DNA from: Phycisphaerales bacterium UBA4658
Lineage (GTDB): Bacteria; Planctomycetota; Phycisphaerae; Phycisphaerales; UBA1924
Length of the DNA stretch: 24,435 nt
Assembly: GCA_002405485.1 (NCBI GenBank)
Contig: DHLW01000053.1
Span: forward strand, 90,368 to 114,802
Reading direction: 5' to 3'
Shown: positions 1 through 6,621 of the stretch, in pieces
How positions within the stretch are numbered: the stretch's first letter is position 1
How the letters are laid out: every line of letters begins with the position of its first letter
Made by a program: the position numbers and the translations under genes
Notes under the pieces: generated by a model
The model's input: only the letters and a program-made list of their open reading frames with translations
Told to the model about the DNA's origin: nothing
The model's database searches: none

Positions 1-513
1 CAGGCGTTCGGCCGCATCGAGATCGAGCCCCGTCATGGTGCCCTCGCGTTCGACGAAGGTGATGAGGAAGCCGCCCACGAGCTCGCGCAGCTCGGCGAGC
101 CGCTGCTCGATCCGCACGCCGCTGCGCTGCCGCCACCCGTGCGTGACGACCTCGCCCTCCCAGGTATCGAGCGCGGCGATGACGCGCTCCCTGGGCAACT
201 GGCGGAGCACATCCGGCGTGGCCGCCGTGCCGAGGATGACCTTGCACGCGCCTGCGTCCAGCCAGTCCTTGGCTGTCTGGGCGTCGCGGATGCCGCCGCC
301 GACGCGGCAGTCGGCGAGTTCCAGCAGGGGCCGGAGCAGCTCACGGTTGGAGCCCTTGCCCAGCGCGGCGTCCAGGTCGATGACGGCGATCTCGCCGACG
401 ATGCCGAACGTCCGTGCGATGGGCGCTGGATCGCCCGCGGTGAGTTTGAGCTCGCGTCCCTGGCGGAGCTGCACCGTCTGCCCGTTCATCAGATCGATCG
501 AAGGAATGATCAT
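1..513 (-). CDS. hisA: HisA, ProFAR isomerase (3' end outside window)
   Basis: Last visible gene of the his operon; 171 residues are present and the C-terminal third is cut off by the window edge. HisA is a (beta/alpha)8 barrel that isomerises ProFAR to PRFAR. The N-terminus MIIPSIDLMNGQTVQLRQG is diagnostic, with the catalytic Asp at residue 7. A phosphate-loop-like VGGGIR lies at 71-76, and the second expected catalytic Asp is in ALD at 116. The usual TDIxxDGT segment reads TFVEREGT at 152-159, so this belongs to a divergent HisA subfamily that I believe also occurs in other bacteria. The start ATG overlaps the hisF stop as ATGA, which implies translational coupling. The identification is firm; exact activity is inferred from context. 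Confidence 0.93.
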   Translation of the reverse strand, partial: MIIPSIDLMNGQTVQLRQGRELKLTAGDPAPIARTFGIVGEIAVIDLDAALGKGSNRELLRPLLELADCRVGGGIRDAQTAKDWLDAGACKVILGTAATPDVLRQLPRERVIAALDTWEGEVVTHGWRQRSGVRIEQRLAELRELVGGFLITFVEREGTMTGLDLDAAERL

Positions 514-1262
514 GGTCGCATCTCCAATCCTCGGGCGAGCAGGTCGCGTTTGACGTCGGCGACAGTGAACATGCCGGTGTGGAAGATCGAGGCGGCGAGC
601 ACCGCGTCTGCACCGGCCCGCAATGCACGCGCCATGTCGTCGGCGGATGACGCGCCGCCGGAGGCGATCACCGGCACGTGCACCTTCCCTGAGATGGCAC
701 TGAGCAGCTCGAGGTCGTACCCGTGTCCTGTGCCGTCGCGATCGACGCTCGTGAGCAGGATCTCTCCCGCGCCAAGGTTCTGCGCATCCCTGGCCCACTC
801 AATGGCATCCAGCTCGACGGGCACCGTGCCCGAGCGGACGACGACACGCCACGACGGACCATGCCGCTGCGCATCGAGCGCGAGCACGACGCACTGGCTC
901 CCGAAGCGTTCGGCGAGTTCGGCGAGCAACTGAGGCCGCTCGACCGCCGCCGTGTTCACGCCGACCTTGTCCGCGCCGCTCATGAGCAGCCGAGCCGCAT
1001 CATCCGCGCCGCGCACGCCCCCGCCAACGGTGAGCGGAATGCCGATGCGTGCACGCACGGCCTGGACGGTGTGGGCCGCGGCCTTGCGCCCCTCGGGCGT
1101 CGCCGACACGTCGAGGACGACGATCTCATCGGCTCCCTGCGCCTCGTACGCGGCAGCGAGTTCGGCCGGGTCTCCCGCGTCGCGCAGGTCCTTGAAGCGG
1201 ACGCCCTTGACGACGCGTCCATCGCGCACGTCCAGGCACGGGATCACACGTCTGGTCAGCAT
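510..1262 (-). CDS. hisF: HisF, imidazole glycerol phosphate synthase cyclase subunit
   Basis: 250 residues, normal HisF length. It forms IGP and AICAR from PRFAR using ammonia channelled from HisH. The family start MLTRRVIPCLDVRDGRVVKG is present. Catalytic Asp11 (CLD) and Asp130 (ALD) fall at their canonical positions. Phosphate-binding loops are seen at VGGGVR (79-84) and in IASGGASS near the C-terminus. The start ATG lies inside the end of hisH (7-nt overlap, ATGCTGA) and the stop overlaps hisA (ATGA). The reading frame is open far upstream, but that extension lies antisense-like across hisH and lacks family similarity, so the internal ATG was chosen. Confidence 0.96.
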   Translation of the reverse strand: MLTRRVIPCLDVRDGRVVKGVRFKDLRDAGDPAELAAAYEAQGADEIVVLDVSATPEGRKAAAHTVQAVRARIGIPLTVGGGVRGADDAARLLMSGADKVGVNTAAVERPQLLAELAERFGSQCVVLALDAQRHGPSWRVVVRSGTVPVELDAIEWARDAQNLGAGEILLTSVDRDGTGHGYDLELLSAISGKVHVPVIASGGASSADDMARALRAGADAVLAASIFHTGMFTVADVKRDLLARGLEMRP

Positions 1263-1867
1263 GCGCCGGCCTCCCGCTTGGCGCTCGAGAGCCATCGGCC
1301 GAGGAGCGCGAGCCCCCACGCGCCCGAGAGCTCGGGATGAAACTGGCAGAGCAGCACGCCGCCTCGTTCCATGCCCGCGACGAAGCGTCCGCCGTGTTCC
1401 GACCATGCGGTCGTCCAGTCGCCCGGGGCCTGCTCGACGCGATAGGAGTTGGCGAAGTAGGCCGATCCTGACGCGAGCAATCGCCCGCCGGGCGCGTCGA
1501 CGCTGTTCCAGCCCATCTGCGGGACGCGAACGTGATCGCCGAATCGCCGAACGGTCCCGTGCAGCAGCCCGAGCCCGGGAACACCGGGCGATTCCTCGCT
1601 GTGCTCGAACATCAGTTGCATGCCAAGGCAGACGGCGAGGGTCGCGCGGCGTCGCTCGATGCGGGCGCACAGAGCCCGGCCCAGGCCGTCCCGCTCCAGC
1701 GCGCTCATGCCGGCCCGGAACGATCCGACTCCCGGCACTACGAGGGCTGGCGCGGACTCGACCTCGGCCGCGCTCTGCACAGGCCGAACGTCGTGCCCGC
1801 ACCGCGCCAGCGCCGCCCGCATCGAGGCGACATTCGCCACGCCGGTGCTGAGCATCCACACCTGCAT
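1256..1867 (-). CDS. hisH: HisH, imidazole glycerol phosphate synthase glutaminase subunit
   Basis: 203 residues, a class I glutamine amidotransferase that supplies ammonia to HisF. The nucleophile Cys80 lies in AVCLGMQLMFE, and the His177/Glu179 pair of the triad is in CQFHPELSG. PGVGSF (45-50) is the oxyanion-region signature. The chosen ATG at 1867 shares one base with the hisB stop (TGATG). A GTG three bases upstream (1870) is also possible and would add a single residue. It overlaps hisF by 7 nt, so the two subunits are made from adjacent, coupled frames. Confidence 0.95.
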   Translation of the reverse strand: MQVWMLSTGVANVASMRAALARCGHDVRPVQSAAEVESAPALVVPGVGSFRAGMSALERDGLGRALCARIERRRATLAVCLGMQLMFEHSEESPGVPGLGLLHGTVRRFGDHVRVPQMGWNSVDAPGGRLLASGSAYFANSYRVEQAPGDWTTAWSEHGGRFVAGMERGGVLLCQFHPELSGAWGLALLGRWLSSAKREAGAC

Positions 1868-2463
1868 CACAAAACCCCCTTGGTGCTGGGGACACCCTGC
1901 GTGCCGCTGAGCGCGATCGCCTGCCGGAGGGCCAGGGCCGCGGCCTTGAACGCGCTCTCGACGCGATGATGGTCATTCTCGCCCTTGAGCACGTCGACGT
2001 GGATGGTGAATCGTCCCGATGCCGCGAGCGATCGGAAGAAGTGCGACAGGTTCTCGCACGCGACACCGCCGATGGCCTCGCGCTTCAGGCCGAGATCGAC
2101 GTAGCCGCCGGCGCGGGTGGCAAGATCGATGGACGCCCGACTGAGCGCTTCATCGAGCGGGACGATCGCCCAGCCGAAGCGGGCGATCCCCGCCCGATCG
2201 CCGAGGGCGGCGTCGAGCGCCTGCCCCAGGGCGATGGCCACATCCTCGACGGTGTGGTGATCGTCGACGTGCAGATCGCCGGTGCAGGCGATGCGGATCG
2301 ACACGCCGGAGTGGGTCGACAGGGCGTCGAGCATGTGATCCAGGAAGCCCAGTCCGGTGCGGATCGACCGCTCACCCGGGCCATCCAGGTCGATCTCGCA
2401 GCGAATGTCCGTCTCGCGGGTGGTCCGAGAGATCGAGCCATTTCGAGGGGCTTTGACGGTCAT
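1867..2463 (-). CDS. hisB: HisB, imidazoleglycerol-phosphate dehydratase (monofunctional)
   Basis: 198 residues, the size of a stand-alone IGPD. There is no N-terminal HAD histidinol-phosphatase domain as in the enterobacterial HisB fusion, so that phosphatase must be encoded elsewhere. Both manganese-binding repeats are visible: DDHHTVEDVAIALG at 67-80 and the NDHHRVESAFKA motif at 163-173, plus GFLDHML at 39-45. It catalyses the sixth pathway step, giving imidazole acetol phosphate. The start ATG overlaps the hisC stop (ATGA), and AAGGAG lies 8 nt upstream inside hisC. The longer open frame upstream is non-family sequence antisense to other frames. Confidence 0.96.
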   Translation of the reverse strand: MTVKAPRNGSISRTTRETDIRCEIDLDGPGERSIRTGLGFLDHMLDALSTHSGVSIRIACTGDLHVDDHHTVEDVAIALGQALDAALGDRAGIARFGWAIVPLDEALSRASIDLATRAGGYVDLGLKREAIGGVACENLSHFFRSLAASGRFTIHVDVLKGENDHHRVESAFKAAALALRQAIALSGTQGVPSTKGVL

Positions 2464-3575
2464 GGCGAGGGCTCCTTGCTCTGGCGAGCGGCGGTGATGG
2501 CGAGTGCGATGGCGGTCTCGAGACGCTGATACTGGCTCTCCAGTCCGGGGCATGTGATGCGAATAGCGTCGGCGAGTTCGCCTCCGAACCGCCGAATCGC
2601 GATGCCTTGCCGTTCCAGCTCGTCGCAGAAGGCCGCCGCACGCGATGCGCTTTCCCATCGCGCAAACACGAAGTTGCCCTGGCCACCATCCGGAACAGGC
2701 ACGATCGCGCCGCCGGAGGCAAGCGCCTCCGCGAGCCGGGCACGCTCCCACCGAATCCGCCGGAGCATTGCGTCACGATTCGGATCGGGCTCACGCACGA
2801 CGGCGCGTGCGGCGGCGATCGCCGCGCCGCTCACCGCGAACGGGAGCGACACCGCCCTCAGCCACCCCACCACCTCCACGCTTCCCAGCCCATACCCGAC
2901 GCGCAGCCCCGCCAGGCCCATCGCCTTGGACATGGTCCGCACGCACAGCACATTGGGTTCGTGCAGGATCTCGCGCATCGGATCGACATCCGCGAACTCG
3001 GCGTACGCAAGGTCGGCAACCACGAGCGTCTCCGGCGACCGCCGCGCCACCTCGCAGATGGCCCGGGCACTCGCCACTCCGCCCGTCGGATTGTTCGGCG
3101 ACACGATGAACGCGATCGACGCGGGGGCTGCGGTCGAATCCTCGCCATGCCGGATCGCCCGAATGAACTCCTCCATCGGAAACGCGCCCTCGATCCACCG
3201 AATCTCGGTCGCCTCTCCGCCGAAGCCCAGCACCGCTCGGCGGATCATCGAGAACGTCGGAGTCGTCATCACCCCGCACCGCCCCGGCTCGATCATGGCC
3301 CGGCAGGCCCGCTCGATGATGTCATCGCCACCCGCGCCGACGATCACGCGCTCCGGATTCACGCCCCACACGCCCGCGAGCTCCGCCTCCAGCGAGCGAG
3401 CGTCGGGATATCTGCGCAGCGCGTCAACATCGACGCGTTCAAGCGCCCCGAGCGCGGCCGGCGACACCGTCGGACCCTCGTTGGCGTCCAGCCAGAGGTC
3501 GATGGGCCATCGGGCTCTCGGGGGGTCGTACGCGCGCATGTGGCGCGCCGCACGCGTCGGCGACAGTCCGCTCAT
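2460..3575 (-). CDS. hisC: HisC, histidinol-phosphate aminotransferase
   Basis: 371 residues, fold-type I PLP aminotransferase that converts imidazole acetol phosphate and glutamate to histidinol phosphate. The substrate-loop motif SPNNPTGG is at 159-166, PLP-contacting DLAYAEF at 188-194, and the Schiff-base Lys is at 217 in TMSKAMGLAGLRVGYG. A family-typical LDANEGP lies near the N-terminus (29-35). It starts at an ATG overlapping the hisG stop (ATGA) and ends overlapping hisB (ATGA). HisC-family enzymes can also act on aromatic keto acids; the his operon position makes the histidine role the best assignment. Confidence 0.95.
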   Translation of the reverse strand: MSGLSPTRAARHMRAYDPPRARWPIDLWLDANEGPTVSPAALGALERVDVDALRRYPDARSLEAELAGVWGVNPERVIVGAGGDDIIERACRAMIEPGRCGVMTTPTFSMIRRAVLGFGGEATEIRWIEGAFPMEEFIRAIRHGEDSTAAPASIAFIVSPNNPTGGVASARAICEVARRSPETLVVADLAYAEFADVDPMREILHEPNVLCVRTMSKAMGLAGLRVGYGLGSVEVVGWLRAVSLPFAVSGAAIAAARAVVREPDPNRDAMLRRIRWERARLAEALASGGAIVPVPDGGQGNFVFARWESASRAAAFCDELERQGIAIRRFGGELADAIRITCPGLESQYQRLETAIALAITAARQSKEPSP

Positions 3576-4447
3576 GGCACCACCTGTGCCATCGGAGTGA
3601 CCACGATGTCGCTGCCCCCGGCGGCCTTGATCTCGGGGATCAGCCGAGGAAGCGTCGCCCGCTCCACGGCCGCCTTCACGGCAAACCCCGCGCCCGCGTG
3701 CAGCGGCGCAATGGTCGGTTCGCGCATGCAGGGAAGAACCTTGCACACGCTCTCCAGTCGCTCCGCGGAGACGTTGAGCTCGATCATCACGCGCTTCCGA
3801 GCATCAAGCACCGATCGCAGCAGCAGCGACAGGTCCTCGATCCAGCCGCGCTTCCGCCGATCGTTCATCGCCTGCCGGCTGGCGTACAGACGCGTGGACG
3901 AGGTCATCACCGTTTCGACGATCTTCAGACCGTTGGCCTCCAGGGTCGCTCCGCTGGCGGCGATGTCCACGATGCAGTCGGCGTCCTCGGGCGGGAGGAC
4001 CTCCGTGGCGCCAAAGGACCGCAGGAACTCCGCCCGCAGCCCGCGCGCCGTGATCCACTCACGCGTCAGTCGCTCGAACTCCGACGCGACCACCAGCGGT
4101 CGATCCATCGGCAGCTTGCCATCGTCCAGCACGCCCGCCGGCGCCGCCGCCACCAGGCGAACCTTGTCCAGGCCGGTGTCGAGCACCTCCACAAGCTCGG
4201 CCCGGCGCTCCGCGACCCAGTCGGCCCCGGCAAAGCCGACGTCGCGCGAGCCCTGGTGCAGCATCTCCACGATGTTCTGCGGCTTGAGGATCTTGGCCGA
4301 GATCCACCCGACGCTGACCGTCGGCCGATAGCCGCGGGCCGTGACTCCGATCCGCACGCCCGCGTCGCCGAGCAGGGTCGTCACGCCGTCATACATGCGC
4401 CCCTTGGGCACCGCAAGCTGGAGTTGATCCGCGTCGATCTGAACCAT
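3572..4447 (-). CDS. hisG: HisG, ATP phosphoribosyltransferase (long form)
   Basis: 291 residues. It is the committed step of histidine synthesis, joining ATP and PRPP. The length is that of the long, homohexameric HisG with a C-terminal ACT-like domain (about residues 218-291) that binds histidine for feedback inhibition, so no HisZ partner is expected. LAVPKGRM is at 11-18 and the PRPP loop DIAASGATLEANG at 161-173. ATG at 4447 is preceded by AGGAG (plus-strand CTCCT, 4457-4461). It is the first structural gene of the operon and sits 46 nt downstream of the attenuator T run. Expression is therefore probably controlled both by attenuation and by allosteric inhibition of the enzyme. Confidence 0.96.
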   Translation of the reverse strand: MVQIDADQLQLAVPKGRMYDGVTTLLGDAGVRIGVTARGYRPTVSVGWISAKILKPQNIVEMLHQGSRDVGFAGADWVAERRAELVEVLDTGLDKVRLVAAAPAGVLDDGKLPMDRPLVVASEFERLTREWITARGLRAEFLRSFGATEVLPPEDADCIVDIAASGATLEANGLKIVETVMTSSTRLYASRQAMNDRRKRGWIEDLSLLLRSVLDARKRVMIELNVSAERLESVCKVLPCMREPTIAPLHAGAGFAVKAAVERATLPRLIPEIKAAGGSDIVVTPMAQVVP

Positions 4448-4492
4448 GGCCGCACGCTCCTGTCTGGCCCATGCCCCGGAACGTGCACGCCC

Positions 4493-4527
4493 AAAAGCCG
4501 CACGACACCGGGCCGGGCCGGTGTCGT
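4493..4527 (-). terminator. Attenuator terminator hairpin before hisG
   Basis: In the his transcript a perfect 10-bp stem, ACGACACCGG (4527-4518) with CCGGTGTCGT (4511-4502), encloses a 6-nt loop CCCGGC. It is followed, after GCGGC, by TTTT (4496-4493). The hairpin lies between the His-rich leader ORF and hisG. The T run is short and five bases away, so this is a weak-looking but plausible intrinsic terminator. Its 5' arm is also the partner of the antiterminator helix. Confidence 0.72.
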
Positions 4528-4599
4528 TGATGAGTGCCTCGATACAAGGAGACCCAACGCGCTACCGGCATCCCTCATGAAGATGATGATGATGCCGGT
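4517..4599 (-). promoter_or_regulatory. Mutually exclusive leader helices of the his attenuator
   Basis: Segment 1 ACCGGCATC (4599-4591) pairs perfectly with segment 2 GATGCCGGT (4572-4564) inside the leader ORF. Segment 2 can instead pair with segment 3, the terminator 5' arm: GCCGGT (4569-4564) with ACCGGC (4522-4517), continued after a small internal loop by CGTTG (4559-4555) with CAACG (4529-4525). The second arrangement consumes terminator bases. Segment 1 overlaps His codons and segment 2 overlaps the last leader codons and stop. A ribosome stalled for His-tRNA would free segment 2 to form the antiterminator, while one reaching the stop would cover it and let the terminator form. The pairings are seen; the mechanism is inferred from the classical trp/his model. 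Confidence 0.75.
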
Positions 4600-4621
4600 G
4601 ATGCATGGCGCCGCGGGTCAT
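4562..4621 (-). CDS. hisL: His-rich leader peptide of the histidine operon
   Basis: A 19-residue ORF, MTRGAMHHRHHHHLHEGCR, ends in TAG. It contains seven His codons, six CAT and one CAC, clustered in nine codons. An inner ATG at 4606 would give a 14-residue form with the same His codons. The longer form begins MTR, as does the enterobacterial leader MTRVQFKHHHHHHHPD, and its ATG is 7 nt after a TACGAT box, which suggests a leaderless message. No Shine-Dalgarno is visible for either start. The ORF is immediately followed by the alternative helices and terminator, then hisG. The combination of codon content, position and structure is the evidence; the peptide itself probably has no function after synthesis. 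Confidence 0.85.
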   Translation of the reverse strand: MTRGAMHHRHHHHLHEGCR

Positions 4622-4628
4622 GAGCGAG

Positions 4629-4657
4629 ATCGTACCCACGCATGCGTGCGATGTCGA
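4629..4657 (-). promoter_or_regulatory. Putative sigma70-type promoter of the his operon
   Basis: A -35-like TCGACA (4657-4652, 5 of 6 to consensus) and a -10-like TACGAT (4634-4629, 4 of 6) are separated by exactly 17 nt. Predicted initiation falls at about 4622, right at the ATG of the longer leader ORF. It lies about 50 nt downstream of the rrf2 stop, so the operon need not depend on readthrough. Confidence 0.6.
4637..4648. promoter_or_regulatory. 12-bp palindrome between -35 and -10 of the his promoter
   Basis: CACGCATGCGTG is a perfect 12-bp palindrome placed entirely in the 17-nt spacer of the predicted promoter. A bound dimeric regulator here would block RNA polymerase. It could be an operator for a histidine or global repressor, or for the adjacent Rrf2 protein, but nothing in the sequence identifies the protein. 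A GC-rich spacer can contain such a palindrome by chance. Confidence 0.4.
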
Positions 4658-4706
4658 TCCTGTGCCGCACCCAGCGTCGGACACACCGCGCCGGACTCAG
4701 GATCGT

Positions 4707-5165
4707 TCACCGCGAACGCTTGGCCGAGATCGTCGGCCCGATCAGGGCTGAGCACCGGTGCCCCTTCTTGCCGGTGCTTGCCAGCACTTCTGCGAGGGTC
4801 GTCCGTCGAAACTCCTGCTCGATCAGGCCGATGGCATCATCCAGACGTCGATGCAGCGGGCAGAGTTCCTTGTGCGTGGGGTCGCCGAGCGGACAATCGC
4901 GAATGCGGGTGATGGGGTCGACGGCAGAGATCACGTCCAGGATGCTCACCGAGCTTGCGGGTCGTGCGAGCACGAACCCGCCCCCCGGCCCGCGGCGCGA
5001 GATGACCAGATCCGCAACCACCAGATCGCGCATGATCTTGGAGAGGTACCCCTTGGGCACGCGGGTCTTGCGAGCGATCTCTTCGCTGTTGGCCCCCTGG
5101 CTATCGCCATGTGCCGCGAGGTGGACCATGGCTCGCAGCGCATACTCGACGGTCTGTGACAGCAT
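4707..5165 (-). CDS. Rrf2-family transcriptional regulator
   Basis: 152 residues, typical Rrf2 size. The family start MLSQTVEYALRAMVHLAA is followed by a winged helix with the signature KGYLSKIMRDL (38-48) and wing RRGPGGGFVLARP (57-69). A dimerisation helix with cysteines follows: Cys91 in DCPLGDP and Cys102 in ELCPLH, spaced C-x10-C, and a late Cys138. Many Rrf2 proteins bind an iron-sulfur cluster through three Cys in this region (IscR, NsrR). Here only two lie there, so cluster binding needs another ligand or is absent. The ATG was chosen by the family N-terminus; the open frame upstream is unrelated. It is the next gene downstream of the cobalamin-binding gene, 143 nt away, and may be co-transcribed. 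Its target cannot be told from the sequence. Confidence 0.9.
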   Translation of the reverse strand: MLSQTVEYALRAMVHLAAHGDSQGANSEEIARKTRVPKGYLSKIMRDLVVADLVISRRGPGGGFVLARPASSVSILDVISAVDPITRIRDCPLGDPTHKELCPLHRRLDDAIGLIEQEFRRTTLAEVLASTGKKGHRCSALIGPTISAKRSR

Positions 5166-5190
5166 GGCGCTCTGATCCGTCGGCGAGCAA

Positions 5191-5205
5191 CGCGGGCAAC
5201 CCGCG
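5191..5205. repeat. Short GC-rich inverted repeat upstream of the Rrf2 gene
   Basis: CGCGGG-CAA-CCCGCG, a 6-bp stem with 3-nt loop, ends 26 nt before the rrf2 start codon. It could be an autoregulatory operator or an mRNA hairpin. No T run follows on either strand, so it does not look like a terminator. Confidence 0.3.
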
Positions 5206-5308
5206 GGAGAAAAGACAGAGCGTAGGTCCCGGGCGGATGGCGTTGCCGAGGGTGCGATGATCGGGCCAGGCGGCCTCGGAGCCGGGATGTGCCTGAGCGG
5301 GAATGCGG

Positions 5309-6478
5309 TCAGCAGCCGCACAGCCGCCGGGCCGCCGAGACCGCCTCGTCGAGGGTCCGGGCATACGCGTCGGCGCCGAGCGACTGCCAGACGGTCTGGT
5401 CCGGGTCGGCGCTGAATGCCGCGCCCCCGACGAGGATCTTGGGCCCACCGGCCGGCCCACCGCGGGCCGAGCGCATCCGCCGGATGGTCTCCCCGAGCAC
5501 CGGCAGATGGGTGAGCAGCGTTGCCGAGAGTGCCACCAGATCGACGCGGAAGTCCTCCGCAGCGAGCACCAGGTCATCGGCCGGCACGTTCTGACCGAGG
5601 TACACGCTCCTCCAGCCCTCCATCTCCAGGGCGTCGGCCACCATGCGCACGCCGATCTCGTGCGCGTTGGTCTCCACGGCGGCGCAGAGCACGGCCCGAC
5701 CGTGCCGCGGCTTGCGCGGAAGATGGGGATAGAGCGCGCTCATGACCGTGTGCGTCGTCGCCGTCGCAAAGTGCTCCTCCGCGATCGTCGACTCGTTGAT
5801 GTGCCACATGCGACCCAGTTCCTGCTGCACCGGACCAAGCACCTGCGTGTACGCCTGCAACACCGTGAGCGGGGGCAACTGCAGATCCGCACGGCCCCTG
5901 GTCACGGCGTCGAGCATGAGCGTGCACGCCCGATGCCGGTCACCCTCAAGCACGGCCAGCAGATACTCCGCTGCCAGCCGACCCGCGGGCGTCCCCGGAT
6001 CCAGCAGCGACGACGTGTCGGCCGACGAACCCTCCATCGCCGCGATCGCCTCGTCCAGGCACTCGATCGCGATCGACTTGACGGCCGGCGGCAGCTCATC
6101 TTCCGCGACCGCACGCAGGCAGTTCATGGACACCAGCAAGTCGGCGCACGCCTCGTCCCCGCCACGAGCCGCGTGCGCGACCTTGTCCCACTTGGCCTGG
6201 TGCAGGAAGACGTGCGGGCGGCCCGTCGCGACCGCCGCCGCCAGATAGTGCACGCGCCCGGCGATATTCTCTCGCCACTTGAGCGATGGGTTGGGCTGGT
6301 ACCTCGAGGCGATCTTCGGGGACTGCTGGAACATCCGTTCCGCCGCAAGCGCCGCAAGTCCCTGGGCGCTCTGCCGGAGCACTTCTGAAGCGAACGCTGC
6401 CGCTGATCCATGTGCCGAACTGCTCACCGACTGATTCTCCGCCGCGCCTGTGCGCTCGCCAACCCCCTGGGACCCCAT
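5309..6478 (-). CDS. Cobalamin-binding protein with CarH-like photosensory module
   Basis: 389 residues. The C-terminal two thirds is a B12-binding module: a four-helix cap (about 165-250) with the W-x9-EH signature (Trp225, Glu235, His236). A Rossmann-like cobalamin domain follows, with NAHEIG at 271-276 supplying the lower axial His273, SATLL at 318-322 and a GG motif at 351-352. In CarH/LitR, W-x9-EH marks adenosylcobalamin-based light sensing. The usual N-terminal MerR DNA-binding domain is missing. Instead there is a helical region of about 150 residues (KWRENIAGRVHYLAAA around 68-82) of unknown role. The start ATG has GGAG and AAGG upstream. It probably passes a light or B12 signal to a partner regulator; the Rrf2 gene downstream is one candidate. 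Alternative: a corrinoid sensor not involved in light response. Confidence 0.85.
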   Translation of the reverse strand: MGSQGVGERTGAAENQSVSSSAHGSAAAFASEVLRQSAQGLAALAAERMFQQSPKIASRYQPNPSLKWRENIAGRVHYLAAAVATGRPHVFLHQAKWDKVAHAARGGDEACADLLVSMNCLRAVAEDELPPAVKSIAIECLDEAIAAMEGSSADTSSLLDPGTPAGRLAAEYLLAVLEGDRHRACTLMLDAVTRGRADLQLPPLTVLQAYTQVLGPVQQELGRMWHINESTIAEEHFATATTHTVMSALYPHLPRKPRHGRAVLCAAVETNAHEIGVRMVADALEMEGWRSVYLGQNVPADDLVLAAEDFRVDLVALSATLLTHLPVLGETIRRMRSARGGPAGGPKILVGGAAFSADPDQTVWQSLGADAYARTLDEAVSAARRLCGC

Positions 6479-6518
6479 TTGCCTTCGCTCCGTTCATGCT
6501 GAACGATGCACAAAGCGG

Positions 6519-6530
6519 CGGTCGCGACCG
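6519..6530. promoter_or_regulatory. 12-bp palindrome in a divergent intergenic region
   Basis: CGGTCGCGACCG is a perfect palindrome in the 143-bp space between the divergent cobalamin-binding gene (minus) and the M24 peptidase gene (plus). It is a candidate operator. No clear -35/-10 pair was found beside it on either strand. Confidence 0.35.
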
Positions 6531-6621
6531 ACTCCCACACCGCCGGCTGAACGATCTGGTCGAATTTCCCCACGCGGGCTCCCGGGAGTGCTTCGCCCAG
6601 GGCTCGCCTCCGCCTCAACGG

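Noticed and set aside
1263..2066. N-terminal extension of about 268 residues to HisF in the same open frame
   Set aside because: It lies over hisH and part of hisB in another frame, is Arg/Ala-rich high-GC shadow sequence, and HisF has its family start at 1262.
2607..4331. 574-residue plus-strand open frame across hisC and hisG
   Set aside because: Low-complexity Arg/Ser/Pro/His shadow of two clearly identified his genes.
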